Shown in pieces: positions 44,301 through 46,199 of a stretch of 46,199 nucleotides of DNA. A program made the translations under genes and the position numbers. The stretch comes from Planctomycetota bacterium. Lineage in GTDB: Bacteria > Planctomycetota > Planctomycetia > Pirellulales > Pirellulaceae. The stretch is from NCBI GenBank assembly GCA_027622275.1, contig JAQBZB010000035.1, forward strand, positions 1-46,199, written 5' to 3'. Position 1 is the first letter of the stretch, and each line of letters starts with the position of its first letter. The notes under the pieces were generated by a model. It saw only the letters and a list, made by a program, of their open reading frames with translations. It was not told where the DNA came from and made no database searches.

Positions 44301-45451
44301 AGGCGATTCTTGGCGCGGTCGCGAGAATCAATACCACGGTGAACGGGGAACAGTTTGTCGGCAGCGGCACCCTGCTCGAATGGGGAGGCAACCGCTATGT
44401 CCTCACCGCTGCTCACGTGGTCGAAGACGCAAACGGCAGCCCCGTGAATGCTTCTCAGGTCACGGTCGACTTGCCGGAACTCGGACCGGGCGGAGCCGGA
44501 CTCCGGGTGGAAAGAATCCTGGGCCGTGAGCAATTCACGTGGCTCGATTCCGCCAATCCCAAGGCCGGGCTGGACCTGGCATTGTTGAGACTCAGTAGCA
44601 GGGTCGATAGTCGCATCCAAGGCGGCATTCTTTCGGAGAACGGTGCCGTTCCCGCGAGCGTCCTGGTAGCCGGCTACGGCACCGACAACAGCGGCAATAG
44701 CGGAAGCTTCAATTTCGGCTACACGGTTCTCGACAAGCTCGGGCAACGGAGTGCGGGGAACCTCACAACCGGGCATGCCACAACGGGACTGCACATCGTC
44801 AATCGCTGGAACGGCAGCGAAGCCTCCTTCGCCAGCGGCGATTCGGGAGGCCCCGCGTTCGAGGTCAAGCGTTTGAATAGTTCCAGCAGCACACCCCGCT
44901 GGGCGCCCGTGATCGTTGCTGTTCACTCTTTTGGAAAAGACCCTAACGAAAACGATCAGTTTGATATCGGCGAAGAGAAGTGGAGTCTGCAGATGACGCC
45001 TGCGGTTGCCGGCCGGATCAAGCAGCTCATCTCCGCGGAAGTCGGCGGACCTCGGCTGGTCGCGGATTTTAAAGTCCGCGTGATCAACGATGGGGACGGC
45101 AGCTTCGCAGGTCAGGGCGAGTGGGCGATGACGCTGATCGTCAACGGCACCGCAATCGCCAACGCTCAGCGACTGGACGTGTCGGACGGGCCGTTCCACC
45201 ACCCGGTTGCTTCGACGACGGTGACTCCGGGCTCGGCGCTCCAGGTCCAGTTCTACGGCTATGAGTCCGATGCCAATGAGTTGTTCACGGGCGACGACGA
45301 TGTCATTCCCCTACTGACCAAGACGCTGACCGCGCCCTCCGAAAGAGAACGCAGTATTCTGGCCGATGCGGAACTGGTTCACTCCCTCGGAACGCGCAGC
45401 GGCGACACCGAGTACGAATTGCTGGTCTACTTCCGCAATGCTTGGAGTTGA
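41357..45451 (+). CDS. Giant dockerin/cadherin-like/trypsin-like surface protein with in-frame UGA
   Basis: The frame 41357-45451 encodes about 1364 residues with one in-frame TGA (41564-41566). It starts with a basic leader and ESLTERIAL motif, then a dockerin-like pair of calcium loops: DVNDDG-stop-LTAVDVLVIINHLN (41543-41605) and CDVNRDNFVSPVDALVLINA. TGA replaces a position that is often Trp in this motif. Ig/cadherin-like domains follow (about 41730-42650, 42930-43260), then a propeller-like region (about 43280-44110), then a trypsin-like serine protease (about 44270-45050) with His (44414-44416, LTAAHVV), Asp (44573-44575, LDLALL) and Ser (44843-44845, SGDSGGPA). A C-terminal beta domain ends it. 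After the stop the frame could restart at a GTG at 41582. It is probably secreted to the cell surface. Confidence 0.7.
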
Positions 45452-45499
45452 GGCATTACGCAACTCACCCCACGTACTGACTGAACGAGCAACAACATC

Positions 45500-46021
45500 A
45501 TGATCAAAAAGTCACGAGACTGGTTCTTGCAGGATGAACTTCCCTTTCGAATACGATTGGTTGGAAATCGTGACGAACTCCTACGGTGCTTGAAAGTTCG
45601 GAAGGCGGGATATGCTCGCCACTTTGGTATCGAACAGGTTCCGGGCGAAGACGAGTTCGATTCGGCAGCGAACACCTATCATCTTCTTGCTGAAGACGAT
45701 GTCGGACGAGCAGTCGGAACTCTGAGATTAACCACATGGCCAGAGGGTTCGCTTGAGGTGATGAAGTACACGCAACTGCCGAGAGCCTTGCTGGGCGACA
45801 CGATCGCAGAAGGCACGCGGATGGCCGTATTGCACGACCGTCGCTTTCATCGACTGCTCAAGTTCTTGTCGACAGCGGAATTCGAAATCTGGACATCCTG
45901 GAATGTGAATTCACAGACGACCTGTTCTCCCCGGGTACGATCGACGTGGTGGTTTGCGTACACGCGCTCTACACTATGGCGGATCCGCGGGCCACTCTGG
46001 CGGCCTTCTACCGCTGGTTGA
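45500..46021 (+). pseudogene. N-acyl amino acid synthase/GNAT-like gene, truncated
   Basis: Residues 1 to about 120 match the FeeM-like N-acyl amino acid synthase branch of GNAT (RIRLVGNRDELLRCLKVRK, then YARHFGIEQVPGEDEFDSAA, LAEDDVGRAVGTLRLTTWPE and IAEGTRMAVLHDRRFHR). After about 45850 the frame loses protein character, because the DNA there matches the 3' part of a methyltransferase in another frame. The open frame runs on to 46021 by chance. A deletion has probably joined two genes. The start at 45500 is the first ATG. The intact protein would be about 200-260 aa. Confidence 0.6.
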
Positions 46022-46137
46022 AGCCCGGAGGACTCCTTTTTCTATGCGACCTCGGATGTCCGCTGCGGCTGCAGGCGTGGTTCTGGCTGTTGCTCATTTC
46101 CTCAGTTCGATCCTGTGGGCTGCGACGAACCGTGTGA
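45853..46137 (+). pseudogene. Methyltransferase fragment (SAM-binding 3' half)
   Basis: In the frame of 45853, DSGIRNLDILECEFTDDLFS then GTIDVVVCVHALYTMADPR and LAAFYRWLKPGGLLFLCDLG fit the second half of a class I SAM methyltransferase (motif II to post-III). The first half (glycine-rich SAM loop) is absent; the upstream DNA is the GNAT-like gene in another frame. Near 46090 the fragment also loses frame (SSVRSCG here, FLSSILWAATNRVNGV in another frame). It is therefore a decaying gene remnant. Confidence 0.55.
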
Positions 46138-46199
46138 ACGGCGTTTGAAAACGCCAGCGCTGGGCGGGGATTCGGGTGTAATCGAGAAGAGGTGGCGTC

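Noticed and set aside
42740-45202. Two long minus-strand frames opposite the giant protease
   Set aside because: They are shadows of the well-supported plus-strand protein with a full catalytic triad; no domain or start signal is visible.

Overview
The window looks like chromosomal DNA of a planctomycete, probably a member of the Pirellulales. The inference rests on gene content: a formylglycine-type sulfatase, DUF1501, DUF4058, PmoA-like (DUF6807), ceramidase-type and PQQ/BamB-type secreted proteins, an ECF sigma factor next to a Ser/Thr kinase with WD40 repeats, an LEPR-XLL-like leader, a dockerin-bearing giant surface protein, an LL-diaminopimelate aminotransferase and a mitochondrial-EFG1-like EF-G. 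No rRNA, tRNA, CRISPR array or insertion sequence was recognised.

Layout. 0.2-7.1 kb: a PmoA-like secreted protein, a frameshifted secreted metallophosphoesterase, a uracil-DNA-glycosylase-fold protein, and a tight three-gene operon of a zinc-ribbon MotA/TolQ/ExbB channel with two ExbD-like coiled-coil partners. 7.6-10.8 kb: a DUF4058 gene and two related toxin-antitoxin (TA) modules. In one the toxin is stopped by four copies of a 17-bp tandem repeat; the other is intact and carries an extra DUF433 gene. Each has its own palindrome upstream. 10.8-19.6 kb: catabolic and secreted proteins (PQQ propeller, ceramidase, a frameshifted phospholipase-D nuclease, sulfatase, lipoprotein, amidohydrolase). 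20-27.8 kb: housekeeping genes (dapL, PH-domain membrane protein, nrdR, fumC, TPR protein, EF-G). 27.8-30.1 kb: a three-gene operon of a helical protein, an FGE/SUMF1-fold protein and a zinc-ribbon GTPase, the best candidate here for an undescribed system. 30.4-35.4 kb: small secreted and membrane proteins, a DUF1501 protein, and a rhamnulokinase/Gfo-Idh-MocA sugar operon. 35.5-36.8 kb: an APS/PAPS reductase gene with a cysteine-free Rrf2 regulator and a promoter/operator that can be read directly. 37.0-45.5 kb: ECF sigma factor, kinase-WD40, a LEPR-like leader peptide, and a very large dockerin/cadherin-like/trypsin-like protein interrupted by one in-frame UGA at a position where related proteins often have Trp. 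The last 700 bases hold two gene remnants joined out of frame.

Two themes cut across the window. First, intergenic palindromes of several families recur (GCTAGC-core elements, the TGTAG/ACTCCGTG element, the ACGGCGGAGCGTG inverted repeat, the AACGGGCTTGTCCCGTT cluster). Second, an unusually large share of genes is broken by small changes: a 1-nt insertion, a GGGC tetramer repeat, a 17-bp repeat, and a single UGA. Either the lineage has active slipped-strand mutation or the assembly carries some errors; raw reads would separate these.
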